Shown here: in pieces, positions 45,257 to 54,470 of the stretch
Position numbering within the stretch: position 1 is the first letter of the stretch
Layout of the letters: every line of letters starts with the position of its first letter
Origin: Bacillota bacterium
Lineage (GTDB): Bacteria; Bacillota; UBA4882; UBA10575
Direction of reading: 5' to 3'
DNA: 54,662 nucleotides
Assembly: GCA_029782135.1 (NCBI GenBank)
Contig: JAKOVI010000004.1
Location: 1-54,662, forward strand
Translations under genes and position numbers: made by a program
Notes under the pieces: generated by a model
What the model was told of the DNA's origin: nothing
What the model saw: only the letters and a program-made list of their open reading frames with translations
Database searches by the model: none

Positions 45257-45968
45257 CTTTAGTCAGCTCCAAAAAGATCTCCTCAAGGTTGTGGCCGGAC
45301 TCCTCTTTGATCTTCTCCAACCGGTCACAAGCCACCAAACGGCCTTTATTGATCACCGCCACCCGGTCACAGATATTCTCGACCACTTCCAGCAGATGTG
45401 ATGAGAAAAAGACCGTTCCCCCCCGCCGGCAATGTTCGCGCATAATATCCTTTAAGTTCTTCGCCGCCAGCGGGTCCAGGCCAACCAGCGGTTCATCAAG
45501 AATAAACAAGCGTGGATTAGGCAGGAGTGCTCCGCAGATTAACAGCTTCTGCTTCATCCCATGGGAGTAAACGCTGATTAACCGGTCAAGTTTGTCATAA
45601 AGCCCAAATGTTTTCGCGTATTTCTCGACCCGGGCCTGGCGCTGCGCCACCGGAATCTCATACATATCCGCAATAAAGTTTAGATAGTCAATCCCCCGGA
45701 TCGAACTGAAAATCTCCGGATGATCCGGGACATAAGTAAAATTCAGTTTAGCCTCCACCGGTGAAGCCGCCAGATCAATCCCGTTAATCATAATCCGGCC
45801 GCTGGTCGGAGCAGTTATTCCTGTAATCATCTTAATGGTCGTCGTTTTTCCCGCCCCGTTGGGGCCAATAAATCCAAAGATTTCTCCCGCTTTCACCGTC
45901 AAACTCAGCCGTTCAACAGCGTTTTCCTTTCCATCATACGATTTCGTGACTTCTTCAAGGACTAACAT
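45249..45968 (-). CDS. ABC transporter ATP-binding protein
   Basis: A 239-residue ATPase with Walker A GPNGAGKTT, signature YSHGMKQKLLICGAL, Walker B LFILDEPLVGLDP and a switch His in FFSSH. The short C-terminus fits the ABC-2 exporter class and the partner permease encoded next. The ATG at 45968 has AAGGAAG eight bases ahead; an earlier ATG at 45995 has no ribosome binding site. Confidence 0.93.
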   Translation of the reverse strand: MLVLEEVTKSYDGKENAVERLSLTVKAGEIFGFIGPNGAGKTTTIKMITGITAPTSGRIMINGIDLAASPVEAKLNFTYVPDHPEIFSSIRGIDYLNFIADMYEIPVAQRQARVEKYAKTFGLYDKLDRLISVYSHGMKQKLLICGALLPNPRLFILDEPLVGLDPLAAKNLKDIMREHCRRGGTVFFSSHLLEVVENICDRVAVINKGRLVACDRLEKIKEESGHNLEEIFLELTKDA

Positions 45969-46405
45969 CTTCTGCACTTCCTTACCGCTGTCCATGTATT
46001 ACCGCTCGTTCTCTATTAAATCTTTACATTCCGCCCGTTAATTAATCCACCGGAAAAACCGGGATGAAGCGTTCTTCTCCCTGGTGAACCCTTAACCTAA
46101 AAATGTTTCTTTTTCCCCCGGCGGAATCCTTTTTTTTACCAAGTTAAATTTCTCCTTCAATGGCAATCTATTTTCCTGGATAAAGGATTATTCCCCGCCA
46201 CCACCCAACTAAATTGGAAAAAGGAAAAACCGCCACCGGAGCAAATAAGAGAAACAATGTATCTTTTTACCGCTTTAAGCTGGCGTTTTCCAGATCTTTT
46301 CAACAGAAAAAACAGGGCTGTTACATTGACAGTCCTCCGGTTATCCAATATAATTAAACATCACCTTGTAATATTTAGTATTTACGTAAGAGAAAGGGAA
46401 AAACA
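45969..46405. other. Divergent intergenic region with the spoIID-like gene promoter
   Basis: About 440 bases between the leftward ABC ATPase gene and the rightward TPR-SpoIID gene. It holds the consensus promoter at 46326–46354 for the latter. No clear promoter for the ATPase gene is visible, and small open frames here lack family resemblance. Confidence 0.6.
46326..46354 (+). promoter_or_regulatory. Perfect consensus sigma-A promoter
   Basis: TTGACA (46326–46331) and TATAAT (46349–46354) with exactly 17 bases between: both hexamers match consensus fully. Transcription would start near 46361, 45 bases before the ATG of the TPR-SpoIID gene. Confidence 0.93.
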
Positions 46406-48454
46406 ATGCAACTCAGAATTCACTTTAGATTAAGCCATCTATACCGTTTCTGCTTTGTTTTAGTAATAATCGCGCTCCTTACCTTGATCGTTACAGCTCA
46501 GGAAGGCAAGCACCACATGACTGAACTCCGCTTCCGGGCGGCAGTGAACCGCTACTACCAAGGTGACTTTGACAACAGTATCCGGCAACTGGAAACCCTT
46601 ATTGAAACATATCCCCAACAAGAGGAGATCCGGTTTAACCTTGTCCACTTGCTTCGCGAGGCCGGAAGATTTCCCGAAGCCTTGGAACACCTGGCCTACC
46701 TCAAAGAAATCAACCCGGAGGAAGAAAAGTATCACCAGGCTTTCCTCTCCACCCTCTATTTAGCCGGACGAGCCGAAGAGGTGCTCAAGTATGGGCAGGA
46801 CAATGAAGAGGATCTCTTCTGGAAAGGACTGGCCGCTTACGATCTTCACGATTATGAGCAGGCCGCCGCTTACCTCACCGCCAGCCTGGAACGGAAAGAT
46901 TTTAACCCCCTGGCCAATTATTTTCTGGGCTTAATCAGCCTGGAAAAGAAGGATTTTCCTACCGCCCGAGCATACCTGGTCAAAGCCCTTACCCAGGACC
47001 CAAACCTGATGGTGGCCAACTACGACTTAGCCCGGGCCGAACTTGGCCGTCAGGATTATCAAGCGGCTTATAAACGCCTGAAAATGGCCGAAGCGGCCGC
47101 ACCCCGCAACCAAAAGATCAAAACCGAACTGAAAAACCTCCTGTCCGCCCATCCCTATCTCCTTGAGCAAGAACAGAAAGAAGAAGAGCAGGGGAGAATA
47201 ATCGCCGCCGCCCCCACAGTGACCCCGGCCACCCCGGGCGGAACCACCATCCGGATTGGGCTCGCGGAAAAGGTCGGCCAGATCTTTACGAAAACGAGTT
47301 CCCCTTTCCGGCTTAAAACTATTGCCGGGACGGAATTGTTGTCCGGAGCCGCCCAGACTATTCTGAAGTTTACTTTTTCCCCGGCGAAGAAGATCAATAT
47401 TTATGACGGACAAGATCAACTCGTGGCCTCGTCCGACAGTGCCCTGATCCTTTCTTATCAAGATCCGGGTGCGACCACCCTCCTCTTTAACATGGAGTAT
47501 GGGCGTGGCTACTATTGGGCCGGCCGCGAGAACCGGGCATACCGCGGTGAGATTCATTTTCTTCCCTCCGCCGACGGCTTCACCGTCGTGAACCAACTGT
47601 CAATCGAAGAGTATCTTTACGCGGTTGTCCCGTCGGAAATGCCTTCCTCCTGGCCGGCAGCGGCGCTCGAAGCCCAGGCCATTGCCGCCCGGACCTATGC
47701 CATCTCCCATCTGGGTACGTATAAACAACGCGGGTTTGACCTATTAAGCTCCGTCGCTTCCCAGGCTTATAACGGGGTAAAAAACGAAACCGCTTCCGTG
47801 CGGGAAGCGGTTAACGCCACCAGGGGGCAGATCCTAACCTATGAAGGGAAGCCGATCTCTGCTTATTACTCCGCAAATTCCGGAGGATACACTGATCTCC
47901 CGCCGGTAACGTGGAAGTTTTATCCCCCATATTTGCAGGCGGTTCCGGATCCAAAACTGAACGCCCATGACGGTTTTCCCGCCCCCGCTACTTTGGCGGC
48001 TTGGGTCAAAGAACGGTTGCCTTCCTTCTCTGCCAATCCCAAGTATAGTGCACGCAGCGCTTACCGGTGGCAGGTGATCGTCCCCCGGACCGAAATCGAA
48101 GACCGTCTCCGCGCATCCGCAGATATTGGAGAGATCACCGGCCTTATTACATTAGGCCGGCAAAAAAGCGGACGGGTCGAACAAGTGCTGATCCGCGGAA
48201 CAAAAGGCAATTATCTGGTGAAAGGCGATAACATCCGTTCGACGCTGGGCGGTTTGCGGAGCAATCTCTTTGTTGTCACCCCGAAAATGGGGAAAGACGG
48301 GCTACCCGACTATTTCTTCTTCACCGGAGCCGGCTTTGGCCACGGGGTCGGCCTCGACCAGAGCGGGGCGGCCGGGATGGCGGCCGAGGGCTGGACCGCC
48401 CGGCAAATTCTCGAACATTACTACCCCGGCACGACCATCACCCGGCTTTATTAA
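46406..48454 (+). CDS. TPR protein with C-terminal SpoIID/LytB domain
   Basis: A 682-residue exported protein. A signal segment (hydrophobic core about 14–29) is followed by five or so TPR units (about 40–240), a linker, and a SpoIID/LytB domain (about 370–680). SpoIID domains are lytic transglycosylases that trim denuded glycan strands or modify division and sporulation septa. The catalytic Glu of VPSEMP, the YYSANSGGYT segment and the C-terminal GFGHGVGLDQSGA motif are all present. The TPR array suggests recruitment of partners. AAAGGG precedes the ATG. A consensus vegetative promoter argues for vegetative rather than sporulation-only use. Confidence 0.9.
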   Translation: MQLRIHFRLSHLYRFCFVLVIIALLTLIVTAQEGKHHMTELRFRAAVNRYYQGDFDNSIRQLETLIETYPQQEEIRFNLVHLLREAGRFPEALEHLAYLKEINPEEEKYHQAFLSTLYLAGRAEEVLKYGQDNEEDLFWKGLAAYDLHDYEQAAAYLTASLERKDFNPLANYFLGLISLEKKDFPTARAYLVKALTQDPNLMVANYDLARAELGRQDYQAAYKRLKMAEAAAPRNQKIKTELKNLLSAHPYLLEQEQKEEEQGRIIAAAPTVTPATPGGTTIRIGLAEKVGQIFTKTSSPFRLKTIAGTELLSGAAQTILKFTFSPAKKINIYDGQDQLVASSDSALILSYQDPGATTLLFNMEYGRGYYWAGRENRAYRGEIHFLPSADGFTVVNQLSIEEYLYAVVPSEMPSSWPAAALEAQAIAARTYAISHLGTYKQRGFDLLSSVASQAYNGVKNETASVREAVNATRGQILTYEGKPISAYYSANSGGYTDLPPVTWKFYPPYLQAVPDPKLNAHDGFPAPATLAAWVKERLPSFSANPKYSARSAYRWQVIVPRTEIEDRLRASADIGEITGLITLGRQKSGRVEQVLIRGTKGNYLVKGDNIRSTLGGLRSNLFVVTPKMGKDGLPDYFFFTGAGFGHGVGLDQSGAAGMAAEGWTARQILEHYYPGTTITRLY

Positions 48455-48459
48455 TTACT

Positions 48460-51120
48460 TCAGAACGACGGGATGCTGAGTGCAGCCGTCAGGGATAACC
48501 GTTCTCTTGCCCCAAAATTGAACTGAAGCTCCGAACCGAGCGTCAGGCAAAGCCCGCTCGCACGGTGCAAGTACAACCGGGCACCGCCACCCAAAGTCAG
48601 ATACCAACCCAGTTCTACACGGCCTTGATCATCCCAAGTATAAAAAGTTCCGTAGCCGCCTCCACCCAGCAGCCCGTACCATCCGAGCATGCTTTGCGGG
48701 GAGGCTTCTCCCTCCCATACCAGTTCTCCCCCTATTTCCGCCTGGAAGATCTCCGGGGTAAAACCGAAACGGAATTTGGTCCCTTGGTAATACTTGAAAG
48801 GAATACCCTGCCCGGAGCCGAGTTCGATCCGCCAGGACGGTTCGTAACCGTACTGGATTGCCGCCAAGTCAAGACTGGCCCCCAGGGTAACAGTGGACCT
48901 TTTCATCAATTGCCGCCATAGCGAATCGCACTGTTGGTACCAGCGCACTGAGGACGGGTAACGCTTGACTTCGCGGCAGCGGTTAAGCGCCTTTTCAAGA
49001 TATTGAAGTGCTTGTTTGTTCTCACCTTGCTCATGATAAGCCCAGCCTAAGGCATAATAAGTCCAACCGTCCCCGGCCGGGTACTCTGCAAGAGCCAGCG
49101 CGGACTGCAGCGCGGCAATCGCCCCTTGCGTATCCGGAGGAGCACCCTGCATCAGGAGATGGCCTTTCACCGCATAGGCATAAGCAAAATCGGGAAAGTA
49201 ACCGGTACACTCTTCGACCAATACCCGGTATTCTGCTGCCTTCCCGCCATAAAGCTTGTAGTCATCAAAAAGGTGCTCGTAACACTGCCGGAGAAGTGTA
49301 AAAGCCGCGTTTACCCACTCTTTCTGCTCGCGCCGGATCCCGCTTTTCTCTGCTTGCTGGAGCGCTTTCGTGAGCGACTCTTTGGCTAAAATTGTTTCCC
49401 CTTTTTCTTTCAGCGCCCAACCCAAAACATAATTCGCCCAACCGTCACCGGCCGGATACTCTTCCAAGTTAAAAGCCTTCTGTAAGACCACCAGCGCCCG
49501 CTGGACCGGTTCTCCAGTCTGGAGGTAGCAGTAACCCAATACTACATAACCGAAGGTAAACTCCTCATCAAGCCGGGTGGCTTCTTCCAAAAAGCGGATC
49601 GCTTGCTTATATTCCTTCTTTTCAAGGAAATACGTTGTCCTTTCGTTATAAATCTGGCGTAAATACCGGAGGCAATCCGCCATCCACTCCGGTTTCTGGA
49701 AAAGATATTGCTGCCGGGAGCGCTGAATTGCTTGCACAAATGCACCCTCGGCGGCTGCTTTTTCTCCGGTTTCCCAATATGCCCAACCGAGGAGGTAGTG
49801 GGTCCAGCCATCCCCCGCCGGGTAGTCCGCCAATTCCAATGCCTGCCGGAAGAGGCTGATCGCCTCCGGCGCGTTCTCCCGGCCCAGCTGCAATAAGGAG
49901 TATCCCTGGGCCACATAAGCATAAGCCGAGTTAAAACTAGTAATCGCCTGACGACTCAACGCGAGGGCCGTTCCGTAATCCGCCCGCTGCCAACAGGCTT
50001 CAATCTCGTCTTGATAAAGTTTGGAACCGATCCGGACCGCTTCTTCATACCAGGACTCCCGTTGGCCCCCCGCTGTCACCTGCCGGTACCTGAGCACACT
50101 TTTTTCCAAGGCAACCCTGGCCTTAGCGGTCCTTCCTTCTCCTAGATACAGGCGGCCCAACAGGTAATAGGTATAACCATTCTCCAGCGGATACTCTTCC
50201 AGCGTAATCGATTTTTCAAGGACAACGATGGCTTGTCCGCGATCAGGCGGTTGCAGGTTTAGATAAGTGTAACCCAGGACGGCATATGCATAAGCAAACT
50301 CAGGAAGCTTGGCAATTGCTTCCCGGCAGAGGGAGAAAGCCTGACGATAGTCACGCGCCTGCACTGCTGCTTCGATTGCATTGCGATAAGACGCTTTCTC
50401 ATTAAAAAGAGACGGACTTTTCTCCATGCCACCGGGGAAGGGAAAAACCTCCGGTCTTTGGGGGCCTGTTTCAGTCCCTGTCTCCGTTGTCACCGGAGGC
50501 TGAGCGGGAACAGACCCGCCGGCACTACCGGCCGGCAAGGGGTCGAGAGCGGGGATAAAACCTTCCGGTGCCGTTACGACCTTTTTCAACAGTTGATCGA
50601 TGGCTTCATCCCGTGGAATCTGGGCGGAAGCCGCCGCAAAGATCGTGCCGGTATTGGTTGCAATCAGCCTGGCGTTGATCCTGACCGTCTCAGTAAGCGC
50701 GGATAGCGTTCCGGAGACAATCGCCGAGGCGCCAAGAATATTCCCTAACGCCTGGGCCGATCCGGAGTCGACAAATCCGGCGGCGCCAAGTTTCAATTCA
50801 TCCAAGACTTTATTTAACAGTTGCCGTTCGATGACTTCAAAACGTTTCGTCCGGAAGAGCCTGGTGGTTAATTCCTCTGCGACAAACCTTCCAAGGCTGG
50901 TCACATTCCCTTCCAGATCAAGAAAATCCAAGACGACAATTCTAATCTTCTCCCCGGAAGCACTGGGCAGCAGGTTATCATCCATCGCCGCCACAATCTG
51001 CGCCGCCAGCTGATCTAAGTTCGCTTCCACTTCCGCCTGGGCGAAACATGGACCGGAAAACACAAGGCTTAAGACGACAAACAATAAAGCGGTAATCATC
51101 AATTGAATATGCTTCCTCAT
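48460..51120 (-). CDS. Secreted FlgO/CsgG-like protein with four long TPR-type repeats and a C-terminal beta-barrel-like domain
   Basis: An 886-residue protein. Signal peptide at 1–27 (no lipobox). Residues about 55–190 form a FlgO/CsgG-type domain (RIVVLDFLDLEGNVTSL, FEVIERQLLNKVLDELKL, and an ASAIVSGTL strand). After a Pro/Thr-rich linker come four tandem units of about 120–140 residues that share an AYAV-GY and a …EYPAGDGWTYYLLGWAY consensus, which I read as TPR-like. The last 140 residues alternate hydrophobic and polar, are rich in Gly and aromatics, and end in SIPSF, resembling a small outer-membrane beta-barrel with a terminal Phe. Function is unknown; it ends the four-gene operon and is convergent with the SpoIID gene, with only five bases between stop codons. 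Confidence 0.75.
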   Translation of the reverse strand: MRKHIQLMITALLFVVLSLVFSGPCFAQAEVEANLDQLAAQIVAAMDDNLLPSASGEKIRIVVLDFLDLEGNVTSLGRFVAEELTTRLFRTKRFEVIERQLLNKVLDELKLGAAGFVDSGSAQALGNILGASAIVSGTLSALTETVRINARLIATNTGTIFAAASAQIPRDEAIDQLLKKVVTAPEGFIPALDPLPAGSAGGSVPAQPPVTTETGTETGPQRPEVFPFPGGMEKSPSLFNEKASYRNAIEAAVQARDYRQAFSLCREAIAKLPEFAYAYAVLGYTYLNLQPPDRGQAIVVLEKSITLEEYPLENGYTYYLLGRLYLGEGRTAKARVALEKSVLRYRQVTAGGQRESWYEEAVRIGSKLYQDEIEACWQRADYGTALALSRQAITSFNSAYAYVAQGYSLLQLGRENAPEAISLFRQALELADYPAGDGWTHYLLGWAYWETGEKAAAEGAFVQAIQRSRQQYLFQKPEWMADCLRYLRQIYNERTTYFLEKKEYKQAIRFLEEATRLDEEFTFGYVVLGYCYLQTGEPVQRALVVLQKAFNLEEYPAGDGWANYVLGWALKEKGETILAKESLTKALQQAEKSGIRREQKEWVNAAFTLLRQCYEHLFDDYKLYGGKAAEYRVLVEECTGYFPDFAYAYAVKGHLLMQGAPPDTQGAIAALQSALALAEYPAGDGWTYYALGWAYHEQGENKQALQYLEKALNRCREVKRYPSSVRWYQQCDSLWRQLMKRSTVTLGASLDLAAIQYGYEPSWRIELGSGQGIPFKYYQGTKFRFGFTPEIFQAEIGGELVWEGEASPQSMLGWYGLLGGGGYGTFYTWDDQGRVELGWYLTLGGGARLYLHRASGLCLTLGSELQFNFGARERLSLTAALSIPSF

Positions 51121-51145
51121 CCTCTATACCCTCTGCTTATGTCGG

Positions 51146-52207
51146 TTATTGATTTAGCCGTTTGGCCAGTTCGGCGGCGAGTCCGGGAAACGCGGGAAAC
51201 CAGTTGTCCGGATTTATTCCGGCGGGGAAAGTATATGTAAACGCTTTTACTTCTTTAACAAGCCGGCCGGACGGCACCAGGAGAATCTTGGCCGTGATTT
51301 GGACTTGCGTTCGCTTCTTTACTTCCACCGCGTCGATCGACCCGATAATCACTTCATCTACACCCAGAATCCGGCCGAGATCAACCGCTAACGCTTCATC
51401 AAAGGTACTGCTTAAAGCTGCCGCTTGTTCTTTCAGAATACTGTCGACTTTCCCCTGGTCAAGAACGGCATAGGCGCCCCGCGCTTGGGCGCGCAGTTGT
51501 AATTGTAATTCGTGGGTTAACAGATTTTCCACACCGGGAGTGCCCGTCCGGTTAACAAAGAAGAGGATCGCCTTTAAAGGCAGACCGCTACGCGCCCGCG
51601 CACGGGCAATCTGGTAGCGGTTGGCGACCTCCGCATTGTCGGGCGCCAACAGGTAAGCCTTCTCATATTCCCGTAAAGCTTCCGGCCAGCGATTAACGGT
51701 CTCATAGCTTAAACCGCGCCGGAGATAGACCCCGACAAGCTCCATGCTTAACTCGGTCAGCCTCTGCCGCGCTTCAGTCGAAGCCGGGTTATGTTGTAAA
51801 GCCTGCTGGTAAAATTCCTCGGCAGCTTCGAATTGCTCCGCACCACGGGCTTCATCGCCCTTCCGTAAAAACATCCGGGCAGCCTCAAGCTTAGCATTTT
51901 CCAACTTGCCTGCTAAATCCTTACTCCGCGGTTTTAACCCCGTCGCTTCCAGATACGACTGGACGGCTAAATCCCACCGGCCTTCGGTGGCGAACGCATC
52001 CCCCGCACGTTCCAGTCCGGCCGCTTTATTATTAACGACCAGCGTGCGAATGAGAACCACTGCCCCGACAACCACCGCTCCGCCGATACCGATTTTCAGA
52101 TAAGTTTGACGGGAATCGCTTGCCGCACCGGCCGCCGCGGCCGGCAGGATATTCGTCACCAGCATTAAGATTAAAACAAGACAAGTGATCTTCAGTAATT
52201 TTTTCAT
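51146..52207 (-). CDS. TPR protein with C-terminal CsgG-like domain
   Basis: About 353 residues. A signal or anchor segment (MKKLLKITCLVLILMLV), then a second hydrophobic segment (IGIGGAVVVGAVVLI), then TPR helices (about 65–205), then a CsgG-like alpha/beta domain (ILFFVNRTGTPGVENLLTHEL, VLDQGKVDSILKEQ, VDEVIIGSIDAVE). CsgG domains build secretion pores or accessory periplasmic structures; here no lipobox exists. A TTG at 52237 lies hard against AGGAGG, so the start could be there with a 10-residue extension. The gene follows the LPP20 gene by about 55 bases. Confidence 0.72.
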   Translation of the reverse strand: MKKLLKITCLVLILMLVTNILPAAAAGAASDSRQTYLKIGIGGAVVVGAVVLIRTLVVNNKAAGLERAGDAFATEGRWDLAVQSYLEATGLKPRSKDLAGKLENAKLEAARMFLRKGDEARGAEQFEAAEEFYQQALQHNPASTEARQRLTELSMELVGVYLRRGLSYETVNRWPEALREYEKAYLLAPDNAEVANRYQIARARARSGLPLKAILFFVNRTGTPGVENLLTHELQLQLRAQARGAYAVLDQGKVDSILKEQAAALSSTFDEALAVDLGRILGVDEVIIGSIDAVEVKKRTQVQITAKILLVPSGRLVKEVKAFTYTFPAGINPDNWFPAFPGLAAELAKRLNQ

Positions 52208-52263
52208 GGCATCCGGTTGGCCGTCGTTACCAACCAACCCTCCTTCCCGCTCCCTTCGTCAAC

Positions 52264-53130
52264 TTAGTCAATCACAATCACCACAGCGGCCCGCTTAATC
52301 ACCTCCGGATCCAACTTCCGGAAGGATTCAGCCGCTTCCGTCGTCAAGATCAGATCTGTTTTCTCCCCTTGACGAACCTCCACTGCCCTGTCCGCTTTAA
52401 GCAGTAACGGGTTCTTCCCGACCCGGGGGATCTCCCGCGCCGCCTCCAGGGAACGGGCGTAAGCAACAAGGGTCGTAAACCCTGTTCTTCCCATCTCGAC
52501 CAGGGTCGAACCATAAAGCAGATAACCATGCGGATCAAAAACTTGAGGATAAAGCGCCGGTTTTACTTCCAACTGGCGGGCGTCGATAATAACCCCCGTA
52601 TGGGTGGTTTTCCCGGACGGGGACGGGGTAACGCCCGGGGTGACATCCCTCGGTGGCGCCTGCTCATCCTGGATTGGAAGGTCAGGCTGTCGCAGAAGGG
52701 TAGTCAGGCCGGCTTGCCCACCAAGCGGCAACTCCATCGTAACGACCACAGTCCCGTCCACCTGTTGGTTAACCCCAACAATGCGCGCGTTTTGCACAAA
52801 ACCTTCGACCTTGGTTCGGATCTCATCATTTTGCATCACATAGTTCCGGACATAAGTTTGACTGTCAACCCTTACTCCTTTAAGAACTTCAACGGCATTG
52901 CGGTAGGCATCCGCCTTGGCCGCGCCCCGGGCCATCAATTTGGCCTGGGCACCATAGACGCCCTGGGGCGGGAGGCCGTAACCGAGGACGTGTACATAAC
53001 CATTTTCCCAGTCCACCCCGCCATTGCCAATCTGCTCTACCATTCCATGCTCGGCGCTTGCCGTCACGATTAAAATCATCAGGAAAACCAGTAAGCTAAG
53101 TCCCTTCGCATAACTCTTCAAGCCCTTCAT
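52264..53130 (-). CDS. Secreted LPP20/FlgP-like protein
   Basis: About 288 residues with a signal peptide (MKGLKSYAKGLSLLVFLM… cut near ASAEHG). Residues about 45–145 match the LPP20 pattern: an AQAKLMARGAAKADAYRNAVEV helix followed by VDSQTYVRNYVMQNDEIRTKVEG and VDGTVVVTMELPL. LPP20 domains occur in FlgP, an outer-membrane-associated flagellar motor protein, but here the usual lipoprotein Cys is missing. The C-terminal half (from about 175) is a second alpha/beta domain, IDARQLEVKPALYPQVFDPHGYLLYG, often following LPP20. GGGGG precedes the ATG at 53130. Confidence 0.75.
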   Translation of the reverse strand: MKGLKSYAKGLSLLVFLMILIVTASAEHGMVEQIGNGGVDWENGYVHVLGYGLPPQGVYGAQAKLMARGAAKADAYRNAVEVLKGVRVDSQTYVRNYVMQNDEIRTKVEGFVQNARIVGVNQQVDGTVVVTMELPLGGQAGLTTLLRQPDLPIQDEQAPPRDVTPGVTPSPSGKTTHTGVIIDARQLEVKPALYPQVFDPHGYLLYGSTLVEMGRTGFTTLVAYARSLEAAREIPRVGKNPLLLKADRAVEVRQGEKTDLILTTEAAESFRKLDPEVIKRAAVVIVID

Positions 53131-53196
53131 TAAAGCTACCCCCTTCCCGAAATAGCCCACTTGCAGCTTATTACCTTCGCTTTTCCGCCTTCTTGA

Positions 53197-54309
53197 TCAG
53201 CGGCCCGTCAGTTCGATTAGATTATTGGAAACCCTGGTGATTTCGGCGGGACAGCCCTGCCAGCCGGAGATATACTCTGCCAACTGCGACGCCAGCAGTG
53301 TTGTCACCACCGTCAGGGTAGCACTTCGTTCAACGAATTCTCTTAATTCGACCCGCGTAACGAGATGGGTATTTTGGAGCTCTTTTTGGAGCAAGAGCAG
53401 ATCATTGAATGAGATGTTTTTGGCATAAACCGTAATCCGGTTCTCCGTAGCCAGCTTCAGCGCCAAGTCCTTCCGGAGACGGGTACCAATTTCCCGCCCG
53501 GCTTTACTCAACGCTTTCTCCGCCGCCGCCACTTCAGTCAGATCGACTCCGGTCTCCTGTAGATCGCCAACAGTGAGGACCTCCCCGGTTTCCGCCTTCA
53601 CCACGACCGCTTGGAGGGAAGCCCGGGCCGAAACCAGCCCATGGTACTGACCAAGAATCACCGTTGAAGCTTCGCCCAAGACCAGAAGATCCGTTTGGTA
53701 TTCGGCACCCAGTTGCCGGATCAGCATCGTTTCTGCCCTTCTCACCCCGGCATACGCCCGGCCAAACAATTCCCGGTTGGCCGGTTGCGCACTAACCACC
53801 CGGTAACCGGCCTCCGTCAAAGCACTCATGATCTCCGCCTCAACCAACTGAACAGGAAGGTGTTTGGCCGGTTCTTTTTCCGTTATAACCACCATCACCC
53901 GCGGATCCCCGGCCCGCTGGATGATCAGCTGCATCTCATCCAGATCTTTGATGATCATTCCCTTGCGGACCGTCACCGAAAGCAACACTTTGCATAAGTC
54001 AAATTCCGTCCAGGTATCAATAATCTCATACCCGGTCACATAACCGGCTGAACGCAGGCGGATGGAGTCTTTAAGCAAGACATAGTTTTCGACCTGCGTT
54101 TCGCTATAAACCAACGCACCGACGATCTGTTCCACTGCTTTATTCAGGCCATCGGCCACCGCCAATTCCCGCGCCGCCGGTAAATTGTCATCTTTAATCA
54201 AGGCTTCACCGACCACTTGCAGTTGGACAAGCTCGTCTGTTTCCTCTGCTTGCACCCCAACCGGGATGAGAGCCAAAACAAGCACGCTAAAACAGACAAC
54301 CAACCGCAT
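53197..54309 (-). CDS. Secreted FlgT-like protein
   Basis: About 370 residues with a signal peptide (MRLVVCFSVLVLALIPVGVQA). The N-terminal part (about 15–120) contains VVGEALIKDDNLPAARELAVADGLNKAVEQIVGALV and VENYVLLKDSIRLRSAGYVTGYEI, the FlgT N-terminal pattern (an AALADAL-type helix then a strand). The middle (about 120–230) looks like a CsgG/FlgT M-domain. FlgT makes the H-ring of sodium-driven polar flagella, but no flagellar genes are here. I favour the ATG at 54309, behind AAAGGAC; a TTG at 54360 with GGAG ahead of it would add 17 residues. It starts the four-gene operon. Confidence 0.72.
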   Translation of the reverse strand: MRLVVCFSVLVLALIPVGVQAEETDELVQLQVVGEALIKDDNLPAARELAVADGLNKAVEQIVGALVYSETQVENYVLLKDSIRLRSAGYVTGYEIIDTWTEFDLCKVLLSVTVRKGMIIKDLDEMQLIIQRAGDPRVMVVITEKEPAKHLPVQLVEAEIMSALTEAGYRVVSAQPANRELFGRAYAGVRRAETMLIRQLGAEYQTDLLVLGEASTVILGQYHGLVSARASLQAVVVKAETGEVLTVGDLQETGVDLTEVAAAEKALSKAGREIGTRLRKDLALKLATENRITVYAKNISFNDLLLLQKELQNTHLVTRVELREFVERSATLTVVTTLLASQLAEYISGWQGCPAEITRVSNNLIELTGR

Positions 54310-54470
54310 TAATTGTCCTTTGTTCAAAACTGAAACGAAGTGTTTAATATGCTTTTCCAAGGCACCATTCTCCTTTGGTTCGTCATCATGGGAGGAATAA
54401 ATGATTAATGTAATAATTCCCTTTTAAAATGAGTTTTCCTTTAATTTCTATCTCTAATCTGAAGTTAGTG

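Noticed and set aside
46157-46348. 63-codon minus-strand frame in the region upstream of the TPR-SpoIID gene
   Set aside because: It runs through the consensus promoter on the other strand, lacks a ribosome binding site and resembles nothing known.
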